From Actinomadura montaniterrae (GTDB lineage Bacteria; Actinomycetota; Actinomycetes; Streptosporangiales; Streptosporangiaceae), in NCBI RefSeq assembly GCF_008923365.1, contig NZ_WBMR01000101.1, positions 1-32,322 on the forward strand: DNA of 32,322 bases. The letters run 5' to 3'. Both the position numbers and the translations under genes were made by a program. Shown in pieces: positions 22,635-29,892 of the stretch (its first letter is position 1; every line of letters begins with the position of its first letter). Below the pieces are notes generated by a model. That model saw only the letters and a program-made list of their open reading frames with translations, ran no database searches and was not told the DNA's origin.

Positions 22635-23150
22635 GTGCCAATCGTCCCCGCCCGAGCCATCAGACGGATGCATCGATCGGGCCGTCCGGCCGGGATCCGC
22701 GAGCGGTCCCCGGCGTCATGGACGACATGCCCAAGGTAAGTCCGTGCGGGCGTCGTCCGGCAAGCCCCTCCGGCGCGGAAACCGCCCGGTCGCGGGCTGG
22801 CTCTCTCGTCATGCCGCCTGACCTGCGGATATGTGCCGCCGTCGTTCGGTTTCGTTGTTCCCGATATTTGTTCACCCGGTGCAAGTACATCTGCTCGTTA
22901 GCTCGGGCGAATCCTCGAACAACCAGAGCTTGACGCGGACGCGGGAGATCGGGTAGTCGCCGGGCCCGGCAGACTCCGAACAACGCAAATGCCCCGAATG
23001 CTTCCGAGCCGCAGCGCCGTCCGCCACGATGAATCTTGAGACGGGAACCGGACGGACCCTCCGCGGCGGCAACCGCGCGGCCCGGCCCCGCCCGTCGAGA
23101 TCCATGACCCGCCCGAGCCATCGAACGAGTGAATCGAAAGAGGTTCATCG
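22635..23150. repeat. Gene-poor 0.5-kb gap bounded by a diverged direct repeat
   Basis: I find no convincing gene, tRNA or riboswitch. A 15-nt exact repeat, CCCGCCCGAGCCATC, occurs at 22647-22661 and 23108-23122. Weaker similarity continues for about 18 nt beyond each copy, including TG-N-ATCGA. The second copy ends just before the ribosome site of the next gene. The segment between could be an inserted or duplicated leader. Open frames on the minus strand look like shadows. Confidence 0.4.
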
Positions 23151-23378
23151 GTGAACCCTCCGCACCAGAGCGCCTTGCAGGGCGCGCACCGGCGGCACGC
23201 GCTCATCCGGATCCTGCTGCTCGTAGTGATCGTCGTCCTCGTCCTCAAGGGGGTCGATCCGTACGGGGCGGTCTTCGTCGCGGCCTACGCCGGTTCGGTG
23301 CTGACCGAACTGGTCGTCCGCCGGCGGAGCCGCACGCGGCACGCGCACCTGTCCGCTCGCGCCGCCGGTGAGCTCTGA
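23151..23378 (+). CDS. Small basic membrane protein (75 aa)
   Basis: Not a family I recognise. A His-rich N terminus is followed by a strongly hydrophobic helix (LIRILLLVVIVVLVL), a short loop (KGVDPYG), a second, weaker hydrophobic helix (AVFVAAYAGSVLTELVV) and a basic Arg/His tail. This suggests a one- or two-pass inner-membrane protein. The GTG start has AAAGAGG 7 nt upstream, and third codon positions are GC-rich, which supports coding. The regulator gene begins 42 nt later, so the two may be co-transcribed. A role as a membrane partner of the regulator is possible but unproven. Confidence 0.6.
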   Translation: MNPPHQSALQGAHRRHALIRILLLVVIVVLVLKGVDPYGAVFVAAYAGSVLTELVVRRRSRTRHAHLSARAAGEL

Positions 23379-23420
23379 CCCGCAGACGCCACCGGCGGCG
23401 CCCCTCGCAAGGGTGCCTCC

Positions 23421-25007
23421 ATGCCGAGACAAGAGAATCCCCTCGACCCGACCGAGAACCCGGTCGCGGCGTTCGCGGTCAGGCTGCGCCGCCTGCGCGC
23501 CGAGGCGGGAACGCCGACCTACCGCGCCATGGCCGCCCGGTCGTACTACGGCTACACCACGCTGGCCGAGGCCGCTTCCGGGCGCCGCATGCCCAGCTGG
23601 GAGATCACCCGCGCCTATGTGCGGGCGTGCGGCGGAGACCTGGCCGTCTGGGAGCGGCTGTGGCGCGAGACCGCCGAAGCCATCGGCCCTTCGCGTGACT
23701 CGCGGCACGGCAAGGGCGGGGAGCGGTCACCGCCGCAGCCGTCGCCGGAGCCGGACCAGGACCAGGACCAGGACCAGGACCACGGTTCCGCTTCCGAGGA
23801 CGTCGCGGTGGACCCCGCCCGCGCCGGCACGCTGCCCGAACTGATGGGGATGCTCGACGGGCTGCGTGCCAGGGCGGGGCTGAGCCTGCGCATGCTCGTC
23901 GAGCGGTCCCGCGACGAGCCGGGCCATGGCACGGCCCCGGTTCTGGCGCGGACGACCGTGGCCGACTTCCTGCAGGGCTCCCGGCCTCCCCGGCTCCAGG
24001 ACGTCCTGCGGGTGGTGGAGCTGTGCGGCGGGACCGCCTCGGACCTCCGGGCGTGGGAGACCGCCTGCGACCGCCTTCTGCCGGTGGAGCAGGCTCCGCC
24101 GGCAGAAGGCGGGCCGGCCGAGGGCGATCAGGCCGGCGGACCGATCGACTACTCGCGGCGCGGCGGTCCCACGGTCCTGCGCATCCTGCTCGGCGCCCAG
24201 TTGCGGCGGCTGCGGGAGGAGCGCGGCATCTCCACCGACCGGGCGGGCTACGAGATCCGCGGTTCGCACTCCAAGATCAGCCGGATGGAGCTGGGACGCG
24301 TCGGGTTCAAGGAGCGTGACGTCTCGGACCTGCTCACGCTGTACGGGGTGAGTGATCCGGCGGAGCGGGCGTCGTTGCTGGAGCTGGTCAAGAAGGCCAA
24401 CGCGCCGGCCTGGTGGCATCGGTATGGCGATGTGCTGCCGAGCTGGTTCGAGGTCTATCTCGGGCTGGAGGAGGCCGCGTCGCTGCTGCGGACCTATGAG
24501 GTGCAGTTCGTGCCGGGCCTGTTGCAGACCGAGGACTACGCGGAAGCGGTGGTGCGGCTCGGCTACTCCGACGCCTCCGATGAGGAGGTCGAGCGGCGCG
24601 TGCAGCTCCGCACGACGCGGCAGCGTCGGTTCGCCTCCCCGGGCGCACCGACGCTGTGGGCGGTGCTGGACGAGGCGGTGGTGCGCCGCCCGGTGGGCGG
24701 CTACGACGTCATGCGCCGCCAGGTCGAGCACCTCATCGCGATGTCGGAGCTGCCGAACGTCACGCTGCAGATCGTGCCGTTCGGGGCGGGCGGGCACGCG
24801 GCGGCCGGCGGCCCGTTCACCATCTTGCGGTTCGCCGAGCCGGACCTGTCCGACATCGTCTACCTGGAGCAGCTGACCAGCGCGCTGTACCTGGACAAGC
24901 CGACTGACGTCGACACGTATGTGCGCGTGATGAACGAACTCAGCATCAAAGCCCTCCACCCCAGGACGACGCGGCGGTTGCTGCTGGAGCTGCTGGACGG
25001 GGTCTGA
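23421..25007 (+). CDS. Three-HTH regulator with DUF5753 domain
   Basis: A 528-residue fusion. The C-terminal half is the common actinobacterial XRE-DUF5753 regulator: an HTH at about 255-310 (EIRGSHSKISRMELGR), then DUF5753 (about 335-520; FVPGLLQTEDYA is typical). Two further HTH-like domains precede it, at about 15-85 (TTLAEAASGRRMPSW) and about 138-215 (VADFLQGSRPPRLQD). They are joined by acidic or Pro-rich linkers, one holding a DQ repeat (112-119). DUF5753 proteins usually pair with a short DUF397 gene, which is absent here; the next gene is on the other strand. Single-domain relatives are about 280 aa. The ATG has AAGGGTG upstream. DNA targets are unknown. Confidence 0.88.
   Translation: MPRQENPLDPTENPVAAFAVRLRRLRAEAGTPTYRAMAARSYYGYTTLAEAASGRRMPSWEITRAYVRACGGDLAVWERLWRETAEAIGPSRDSRHGKGGERSPPQPSPEPDQDQDQDQDHGSASEDVAVDPARAGTLPELMGMLDGLRARAGLSLRMLVERSRDEPGHGTAPVLARTTVADFLQGSRPPRLQDVLRVVELCGGTASDLRAWETACDRLLPVEQAPPAEGGPAEGDQAGGPIDYSRRGGPTVLRILLGAQLRRLREERGISTDRAGYEIRGSHSKISRMELGRVGFKERDVSDLLTLYGVSDPAERASLLELVKKANAPAWWHRYGDVLPSWFEVYLGLEEAASLLRTYEVQFVPGLLQTEDYAEAVVRLGYSDASDEEVERRVQLRTTRQRRFASPGAPTLWAVLDEAVVRRPVGGYDVMRRQVEHLIAMSELPNVTLQIVPFGAGGHAAAGGPFTILRFAEPDLSDIVYLEQLTSALYLDKPTDVDTYVRVMNELSIKALHPRTTRRLLLELLDGV
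23754..23783 (+). repeat. In-frame hexanucleotide repeat (GACCAG)4 plus GACCAC
   Basis: Four perfect GACCAG units and one variant encode Asp-Gln repeats in the linker between HTH domains 1 and 2 of the regulator. Changes in copy number would alter linker length without a frameshift. Confidence 0.9.
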
Positions 25008-25016
25008 CCAGCGCCG

Positions 25017-25721
25017 CTAGCCGATCGGCGTTTCGGTGATCTTGAGGGGGCGGTCGGTGAGGACCGCGACGGACGCGGCGTAGCCGGGGCCCGGGGTGAG
25101 GTCGGCGAGGCGGACGGGGGAGACGGCCTTGTCGTCGTCCCAGGACAGCACCGCGGCGGGCTCGTCCGGGCCGGAGACGTGGATGGCCGTCATCGAGGCC
25201 GCCAGGCCGTGGCCGGTGGCCTTGAGCAGCGCCTCCTTGCGGCACCAGTACGAGTGGAAAGCGCGTTTGCGCTGGTCCGGGGGCATTTCCGCGAGGACGT
25301 CCCGCTCCGGGGCGCTGAGGACCATCGTGCCGAGCCGGTCGACGTCGCGGTCGCTCTCCCGCTCGACGTCCACGCCGACCTCCGGGCCGTCGGACAGGAC
25401 GAGGACGACGCGGTCCCCGGAATGCGACAGCGAGAAGTCCAGGCCGGAGCCGGGGAGGCGGGGCTTGCCGTGCGCGCCGCCGCAGTGCGGGCAGTCGGTG
25501 GTGAACCGGATGCCGCCCGGCGCGAGGCCGGTCGCCTCCGACAGGACGGTGCGGGCCAGGAACCGTCCGGTGACGAACCGGGCCTTGTCCTCGGCGCGCA
25601 GGAACCGCTCGTAGCGGTCGCGCTCACCCGCGTCCAGAAGGTCGCGCATATGCGGTTCGTCCGCCGGGACCGCCCAGTGGACGGCGCACTCGAGCACAGG
25701 CATCTCCACGTCCGCGATCAT
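25017..25721 (-). CDS. 4'-phosphopantetheinyl transferase (Sfp-type)
   Basis: Transfers the phosphopantetheine arm of CoA to a serine on acyl or peptidyl carrier proteins, activating fatty-acid, polyketide or nonribosomal-peptide synthases. The 234-residue length fits the two-lobed Sfp type. Motifs are GVDVE (116-120, Mg-binding D118 and E120) and WCRKEALLKA (159-168, catalytic E163). An upstream CPHCGGAHGKP motif has paired cysteines. The start is uncertain: ATG at 25721 is chosen over ATG 25703; neither has a strong ribosome site. It is divergent from dapE with 22 nt between starts and convergent with the HTH regulator. No carrier-protein or synthase gene is in the window. Confidence 0.9.
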   Translation of the reverse strand: MIADVEMPVLECAVHWAVPADEPHMRDLLDAGERDRYERFLRAEDKARFVTGRFLARTVLSEATGLAPGGIRFTTDCPHCGGAHGKPRLPGSGLDFSLSHSGDRVVLVLSDGPEVGVDVERESDRDVDRLGTMVLSAPERDVLAEMPPDQRKRAFHSYWCRKEALLKATGHGLAASMTAIHVSGPDEPAAVLSWDDDKAVSPVRLADLTPGPGYAASVAVLTDRPLKITETPIG

Positions 25722-25729
25722 AGGCCGCG

Positions 25730-25743
25730 TACGCTTGCTGTCC
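25730..25743 (+). promoter_or_regulatory. Leaderless-type -10 box of dapE
   Basis: TACGCT (25730-25735) ends 8 nt before the ATG at 25744. There is no Shine-Dalgarno, consistent with a leaderless mRNA. The same hexamer precedes the LysR gene. Confidence 0.5.
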
Positions 25744-26811
25744 ATGCGGCTTGATCTGTTCTCGGACGTGGCGGACCTGACGGCGGCGATCGTCGACATC
25801 GAGTCGGTGAGCGGTGCGGAAGGGCCGCTCGCGGACGCCGTCGAGGAGGCGCTGCGCGCGCTTCCGCACCTCGCGGTGGAGCGCGACGGGAACAACGTGA
25901 TCGCCCGCACCGGCCTCGGCCGCGCCGAGCGGGTCGTGCTGGCCGGGCACCTCGACACCGTCCCGCTGAACGGCAACCTGCCGTCCCGCATGGAGGGCGA
26001 CCGGCTCTACGGCTGCGGGACGACCGACATGAAGAGCGGTGTCGCGGTCGCGCTGCGCCTGGCCGCGACCGTGACCGAGCCCACCCGCGACATCACCTTC
26101 GTGTTCTACGAGTGCGAGGAGATCGAGGCGGAGCGCAACGGGCTGCGGCGGCTCGCCGCGACCCGTCCCGAGCTGCTCGCCGGCGACTTCGCGGTCCTGA
26201 TGGAGCCGACGGGCGCGCACATCGAGGGCGGCTGCCAGGGGACCATGCGCATTGAGGTGACGGCGAAGGGGGAGAGGGCGCACAGCGCGCGCGCCTGGAT
26301 GGGGTCCAACGCCATCCACACCGCCGGGCGGATCCTCGACGTCCTGCGCGCGTACGAGCCCACCCGTCCCGTGGTGGACGCCCTGGAGTACCACGAGGGC
26401 CTCAACGCAGTGTTCATCCACGGCGGCGTCGCCGGAAACGTCATCCCGGACGAATGCGTCGTCACCGTCAACTACCGGTTCGCGCCCGACAAGTCCCTCG
26501 CCGAAGCGGAGGCGTACCTGCGCGAGGTGTTCGACGGCTTCGACGTCAAGGTGACCGACGCCGCGTCCGCCGCCCGTCCCGGGCTCACCCATCCGGCCGC
26601 CGCCGCGTTCGTGTCGTCCGTCGCGTCCGGTGGCACCGAGGTCCGCGCCAAGCTCGGCTGGACGGACGTGGCGCGCTTCTCCGAGCTGGGCGTCCCGGCG
26701 GTCAACTACGGCCCCGGCGAGCCGACCCTTGCCCACACCAAGGACGAGTACGTCGAGATGCCGCTGATCGCGGACTGCGAGAGCCGCATGCGCGCCTGGT
26801 TGACCGCCTAG
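25744..26811 (+). CDS. dapE: Succinyl-diaminopimelate desuccinylase
   Basis: An M20-family metallohydrolase that cleaves N-succinyl-LL-2,6-diaminopimelate to LL-diaminopimelate and succinate, after dapD in the same pathway. It has 355 residues. Metal and catalytic residues are visible: H69-x-D71 (GHLDTVP), D95 (GTTDMKSG) and E125/E126 (FYECEEIE). Later motifs are GTMRIEVTAKGERAHSAR in the lid domain and a late histidine near THTKDE-like LAHTKDE. The ATG at 25744 begins just after the -10 box. The last four codons form the first unit of a tandem repeat that continues to the tetR stop. Cytoplasmic. Confidence 0.93.
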   Translation: MRLDLFSDVADLTAAIVDIESVSGAEGPLADAVEEALRALPHLAVERDGNNVIARTGLGRAERVVLAGHLDTVPLNGNLPSRMEGDRLYGCGTTDMKSGVAVALRLAATVTEPTRDITFVFYECEEIEAERNGLRRLAATRPELLAGDFAVLMEPTGAHIEGGCQGTMRIEVTAKGERAHSARAWMGSNAIHTAGRILDVLRAYEPTRPVVDALEYHEGLNAVFIHGGVAGNVIPDECVVTVNYRFAPDKSLAEAEAYLREVFDGFDVKVTDAASAARPGLTHPAAAAFVSSVASGGTEVRAKLGWTDVARFSELGVPAVNYGPGEPTLAHTKDEYVEMPLIADCESRMRAWLTA

Positions 26812-26878
26812 GTCGTTGACCGCCTAGGTCGTTGACCGCCTACGCCGTTGACCGCCTACGCCGTTGACCGCCTGGGTC
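26799..26878. repeat. 16-bp x 5 minisatellite between dapE and tetR
   Basis: Five head-to-tail 16-bp units based on GTTGACCGCCTAGGTC: units 1 and 2 are identical, 3 and 4 share TACGCC endings, and 5 ends TGGGTC. Unit 1 contains the last dapE codons and its TAG stop. Unit 5 reaches the last codon region of the convergent tetR gene. Confidence 0.95.
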
Positions 26879-27449
26879 AGGGTGCCTTCAGCCCCTTGAG
26901 GATGACGTCGGCGTAGAGCTGGTGCGCGCCGGGCGGGGTGTTGGTGATGGCCATGGCCAGGCCGCACATCAGGGCCCGGAACTCGTTGACGCCGACGTCG
27001 GCGCGCAGGACCCCGGCCGTGTGCGCGCGGGCGAGCAGTGCGGCCACCTTGACCTGCAGGTCGTGGTTCTGGACGGGCGCGTCCTCCTCGAAGAGCTGCC
27101 CGACGTCGCCGAAGACCTCGCGCAGCCCCCGGTTGCGGACCATGATGTCGGCGCTGCGGCGCACGAACAGGACGACCCCGTCCCACGGGTCGGGCTCCGC
27201 CAGGGCGTCGGCCGCCTTGGCGGCCCCGTCGGCCATCCACTCGGCGGTCAGCTCGTCGATGAGCGCCTGTTTTGTCGGGAAATGGCGGTAGATCGTTCCG
27301 ACGCCGACCCCGGCCCGCTTCGCGATGTCCTCCATCTGGGCCTCGTTGCCGGCCTCCTCGAAGGCGGCGCGCGCGGCCTCCAGGACGCGGCGCCGGTTGC
27401 GGCGCGCGTCGGCCCGGAGCGGCCGGGGACTTGACGGGGCGGTGGTCAT
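26877..27449 (-). CDS. TetR/AcrR-family transcriptional repressor
   Basis: A 190-residue regulator. The N-terminal DNA-binding domain has the TetR helix-turn-helix at about 39-67 (MEDIAKRAGVGVGTIYRHF then PTKQALID). The rest is an all-helical ligand-binding and dimerisation domain. It is divergent from a DHA2 efflux gene, the classic layout for a local repressor released by the exported compound. Two GGAA-N6-TTCC palindromes in the shared region are likely operators. The ATG has GGAGG directly upstream. The stop lies at the end of the minisatellite, so copy-number change could affect its 3' end. Confidence 0.92.
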   Translation of the reverse strand: MTTAPSSPRPLRADARRNRRRVLEAARAAFEEAGNEAQMEDIAKRAGVGVGTIYRHFPTKQALIDELTAEWMADGAAKAADALAEPDPWDGVVLFVRRSADIMVRNRGLREVFGDVGQLFEEDAPVQNHDLQVKVAALLARAHTAGVLRADVGVNEFRALMCGLAMAITNTPPGAHQLYADVILKGLKAP

Positions 27450-27469
27450 CCCCTCCAGTCAACCACGGA

Positions 27470-27534
27470 TTGACAAACGGAATCGAGCTTCCGTATCGTC
27501 CAGGGCCTGCAACCGGAACCGGAATTCGACTTCC
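27470..27534 (+). promoter_or_regulatory. MFS promoter with two TetR-type operators
   Basis: TTGACA (27470-27475), an 18-nt spacer and TATCGT (27494-27499) form the promoter. Palindrome 1 (ACGGAA-N6-TTCCGT, 27477-27494) fills the spacer. Palindrome 2 (GGAA-N6-TTCC, 27521-27534) lies 42 bp downstream, just before the ribosome site. Both share GGAAT and CTTCC. Confidence 0.75.
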
Positions 27535-27549
27535 ATCTAGGAGCCGCGC

Positions 27550-28995
27550 ATGGCCGCCCGGCAGCGGGGGCTCGCCCTCGCCCTGCTCGTCACCGTCCAG
27601 TTCGTGCTGGTGCTGGACGCCTCGATCGTCAACGTCGCGCTGCCGTCCATCGGCCGCGACCTGCACTTCGACCAGGCCGACCTGTCCTGGGTCGGCAACG
27701 CCTACACGCTGGCGTTCGGCGGGTTCCTGCTGTTCGGCGGCCGGGTCGCCGACCTCGCCGGACGGCGCCGGATGTTCGTCGCCGGGCTCGCGCTGTTCAC
27801 CGCCGCCTCGCTGGCCGGCGGGCTCGCCCCCACGGCGGGCGCCCTCGTCGGCGCGCGGGCCGTGCAGGGCCTCGGCGCCGCGCTGGTCGCGCCCGCCGCA
27901 CTCTCGCTGATCATGACGCTGTTCACCGACGGCCCGGAGCGCAACCGGGCGCTCGGCCTGTTCGGCGCGGTCGCGGGCGCCGGCGGCGCGGCCGGCGCGA
28001 TCCTCGGCGGGCTGCTCACCGACGGGCTCGGCTGGGAGGCGGTGCTGTTCGTCAACGTGCCGATCGGCGCCGCCGCGATCGCGCTCGCGCCCGTCCTGCT
28101 GCCCGAGGCCCGCGACCAGCAGGTGCGCGGCTTCGACCTGCTCGGCGCCGCCGCGGTCACCGGCGGGCTCGCGCTGCTGGTCTACACGCTCGTCGACGCC
28201 AACAACGCCGGCTGGGACTCCGCGGCGACCTACCTGCGCGGCGCCGGCGCCGCCGTGCTGCTCGCCGCGTTCACCCTGGTCGAGGCGCGGGTGCGGCACC
28301 CGCTCGTCCCGCTCGGGATCTTCCGCGGACGGTCGCTGCGCGGCGGCAACCTCGCGGCCGTCCTCGCCACGATGGCGATCTTCCCGATGTTCTACGTGAT
28401 GACGCTCTACCTGCAGCAGGTCAAGGGCTACGGGCCGATCCGGGCGGGGCTCGGGCAGCTGCCCGTCGCGGTCACCATGGCGTCCGGCGCCGGCGCCGGG
28501 TCCCGGCTGATCACCCGGTTCGGCGCGCGCGGCCCGCTGGCCGGCGGGCTCGCCGCGGTGGCCGCCGGGCTGGCGTGGTTCGCCGGGATGTCCGCCACCG
28601 GCCACTACGCGGCGGACGTCCTCGGCCCGGCGGTCGTGATGGGCCTCGGCGGCGGGCTGGTGTTCGTGTCGGTCACCATCGCGGCGACCGCGGGCGCCAC
28701 GGCGGGCGAGTCCGGGCTCGCGTCCGGGCTGATCAACACGACGCAGCAGGTCGGCGGCGCGCTCGGGCTGGCCGTGGTGGTGGCGGTGTCCACGGCCGCG
28801 AGCGAGCACTCGTCCGCGCGGGTCCCCGCGGCCGCGCTCACCGACGGGTTCCAGGCGGGCATGCTCGCCGGCGCCGGGATCGCGCTCGCCGGGGCGCTGG
28901 CCGCGCTGCTGCTCGTCCCGGGCCGCCCGGCCGCGGGTTCCGAGGCGCCGCCCGTAACCGCGCCGCCGCCGAGCCGATCCGAAATCGGCGGCTGA
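27550..28995 (+). CDS. MFS drug-efflux transporter, DHA2 (14-TM) family
   Basis: A 481-residue proton-coupled exporter. The first helix ends LVLDASIVNVALPSIG, the DHA2 hallmark. The loop 2-3 motif is GGRVADLAGRRR, and motif C is in helix 5 (GLFGAVAGAGGAAGAILGG). About 14 hydrophobic helices follow, with a short Pro/Ser-rich tail. The ATG has AGGAG upstream. It is controlled, by position and operators, by the divergent TetR repressor. It is paralogous to the DHA2 gene at 9853-11325 but is in a different regulatory setting. The substrate is unknown; a toxic small molecule or natural product is typical. Confidence 0.92.
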   Translation: MAARQRGLALALLVTVQFVLVLDASIVNVALPSIGRDLHFDQADLSWVGNAYTLAFGGFLLFGGRVADLAGRRRMFVAGLALFTAASLAGGLAPTAGALVGARAVQGLGAALVAPAALSLIMTLFTDGPERNRALGLFGAVAGAGGAAGAILGGLLTDGLGWEAVLFVNVPIGAAAIALAPVLLPEARDQQVRGFDLLGAAAVTGGLALLVYTLVDANNAGWDSAATYLRGAGAAVLLAAFTLVEARVRHPLVPLGIFRGRSLRGGNLAAVLATMAIFPMFYVMTLYLQQVKGYGPIRAGLGQLPVAVTMASGAGAGSRLITRFGARGPLAGGLAAVAAGLAWFAGMSATGHYAADVLGPAVVMGLGGGLVFVSVTIAATAGATAGESGLASGLINTTQQVGGALGLAVVVAVSTAASEHSSARVPAAALTDGFQAGMLAGAGIALAGALAALLLVPGRPAAGSEAPPVTAPPPSRSEIGG

Positions 28996-29012
28996 CGGTC
29001 GGCGCGCCGCAC

Positions 29013-29024
29013 TACCTTGGCCCC
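29013..29024 (+). promoter_or_regulatory. Leaderless-type -10 box of the LOG gene
   Basis: TACCTT (29013-29018) lies 6 nt before the ATG at 29025, with no Shine-Dalgarno. A TGACGG -35-like element is about 15 nt further upstream. Confidence 0.45.
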
Positions 29025-29831
29025 ATGACACGCGAAGTGAATCCCCGGACGCGCCGGCAGGGGCCGGCCATGCTGCGCGGACGCGCCGTCCCGCAGACCA
29101 CCACCGACCAGCGGCTGCTGGACAGCCGCGGCCCGGTCGACTGGGTACACGCCGACCCGTGGCGGGTGCTGCGGATCCAGGCGGAGTTCGTCGAGGGCTT
29201 CGGGCTGCTGGCGGAGCTGCCGAAGGCGGTCAGCGTCTTCGGCAGCGCCCGCACCAAGCCGGGGTCGGAGGAGTACGAGATGGCCGTGGACATCGGCGCC
29301 CGGCTGCACGACGCCGGCTACGCGGTGATCACCGGCGGCGGCCCGGGGATCATGGAGGCGGCCAACAAGGGCTGCGACGAGAACGGCGGCCTGTCGGTCG
29401 GCCTCGGCATCGAGCTGCCGTTCGAGCAGAAGCTGAACGACCACCTCGACATCGGGCTGGAGTTCCGCTACTTCTTCGTCCGCAAGACGATGTTCGTGAA
29501 GTACTCGCAGGCGTTCGTGGTGCTGCCCGGCGGGTTCGGCACGCTGGACGAGCTGTTCGAGGCGATCACCCTCGTCCAGACCAAGAAGATCACCCGGTTC
29601 CCGATCGTGCTGGTCGGCACCGAGTTCTGGGGCGGGCTGATCGAGTGGGTCCGCAAGACGATGCTGCCGTCCGGGAAGATCTCCCCCGAGGACCTGGACC
29701 TGATCCACCTCACCGACGACCCGGACGAGGTCATCAAGACGATCGTGGACGCGCACCTCGAGGCCGAGCGACGCCTCCAGGAGCAGGCCGCCGTCCAGGC
29801 CGCCGGCGAGAGGGGCATCGACGGCACCTGA
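29025..29831 (+). CDS. LOG-family protein (TIGR00730-type Rossmann fold)
   Basis: A 268-residue cytoplasmic protein of the lysine-decarboxylase-like/LOG family. Studied members cleave nucleoside 5'-monophosphates, including cytokinin ribotides, to the free base and ribose 5-phosphate. Both signature motifs are present: GGGPGIMEAANKG (104-116) and PGGFGTLDE (168-176). The first 65 residues are an extension common in actinobacterial members. LOG genes are often found next to dapE in actinobacteria; here a TetR/MFS pair separates them. Probably leaderless. A bidirectional terminator follows. The true substrate in bacteria is usually unknown. Confidence 0.9.
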   Translation: MTREVNPRTRRQGPAMLRGRAVPQTTTDQRLLDSRGPVDWVHADPWRVLRIQAEFVEGFGLLAELPKAVSVFGSARTKPGSEEYEMAVDIGARLHDAGYAVITGGGPGIMEAANKGCDENGGLSVGLGIELPFEQKLNDHLDIGLEFRYFFVRKTMFVKYSQAFVVLPGGFGTLDELFEAITLVQTKKITRFPIVLVGTEFWGGLIEWVRKTMLPSGKISPEDLDLIHLTDDPDEVIKTIVDAHLEAERRLQEQAAVQAAGERGIDGT

Positions 29832-29842
29832 CGCCGCGGCCT

Positions 29843-29883
29843 CCGGCCGGTTCCCGCCCCCCGCCGCCGCGGGACCCGGCCGG
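29843..29883. terminator. Bidirectional terminator-like hairpin
   Basis: A 15-bp stem with one mismatch (29843-29857 with 29869-29883; arms begin CCGGCCGG) has an 11-nt loop. It lies between the convergent LOG and reductase stops. Confidence 0.75.
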
Positions 29884-29892
29884 GCACCGGTG

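Noticed and set aside
22660..23148. 162-codon minus-strand frame in the gap after dapD
   Set aside because: Arginine-rich and motif-free, with no clear start signal; I left the region as gene-poor.
22635..23150. tRNA, tmRNA or riboswitch in the gap
   Set aside because: I saw no cloverleaf, no tmRNA start or CCA end, and no riboswitch core I could recognise by eye.
25017..25721. Part of a polyketide or nonribosomal-peptide cluster because of the phosphopantetheinyl transferase
   Set aside because: No synthase, carrier protein or tailoring gene is in the window; the transferase stands alone.
26799..26878. CRISPR array
   Set aside because: Units are 16 bp and directly abut without spacers, so it is a tandem minisatellite.
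26824..29031. Open frame of 735 codons on the minus strand
   Set aside because: Covers the TetR gene in a different frame and the MFS gene in antisense; composition is Arg/Gly/Glu-rich without motifs.
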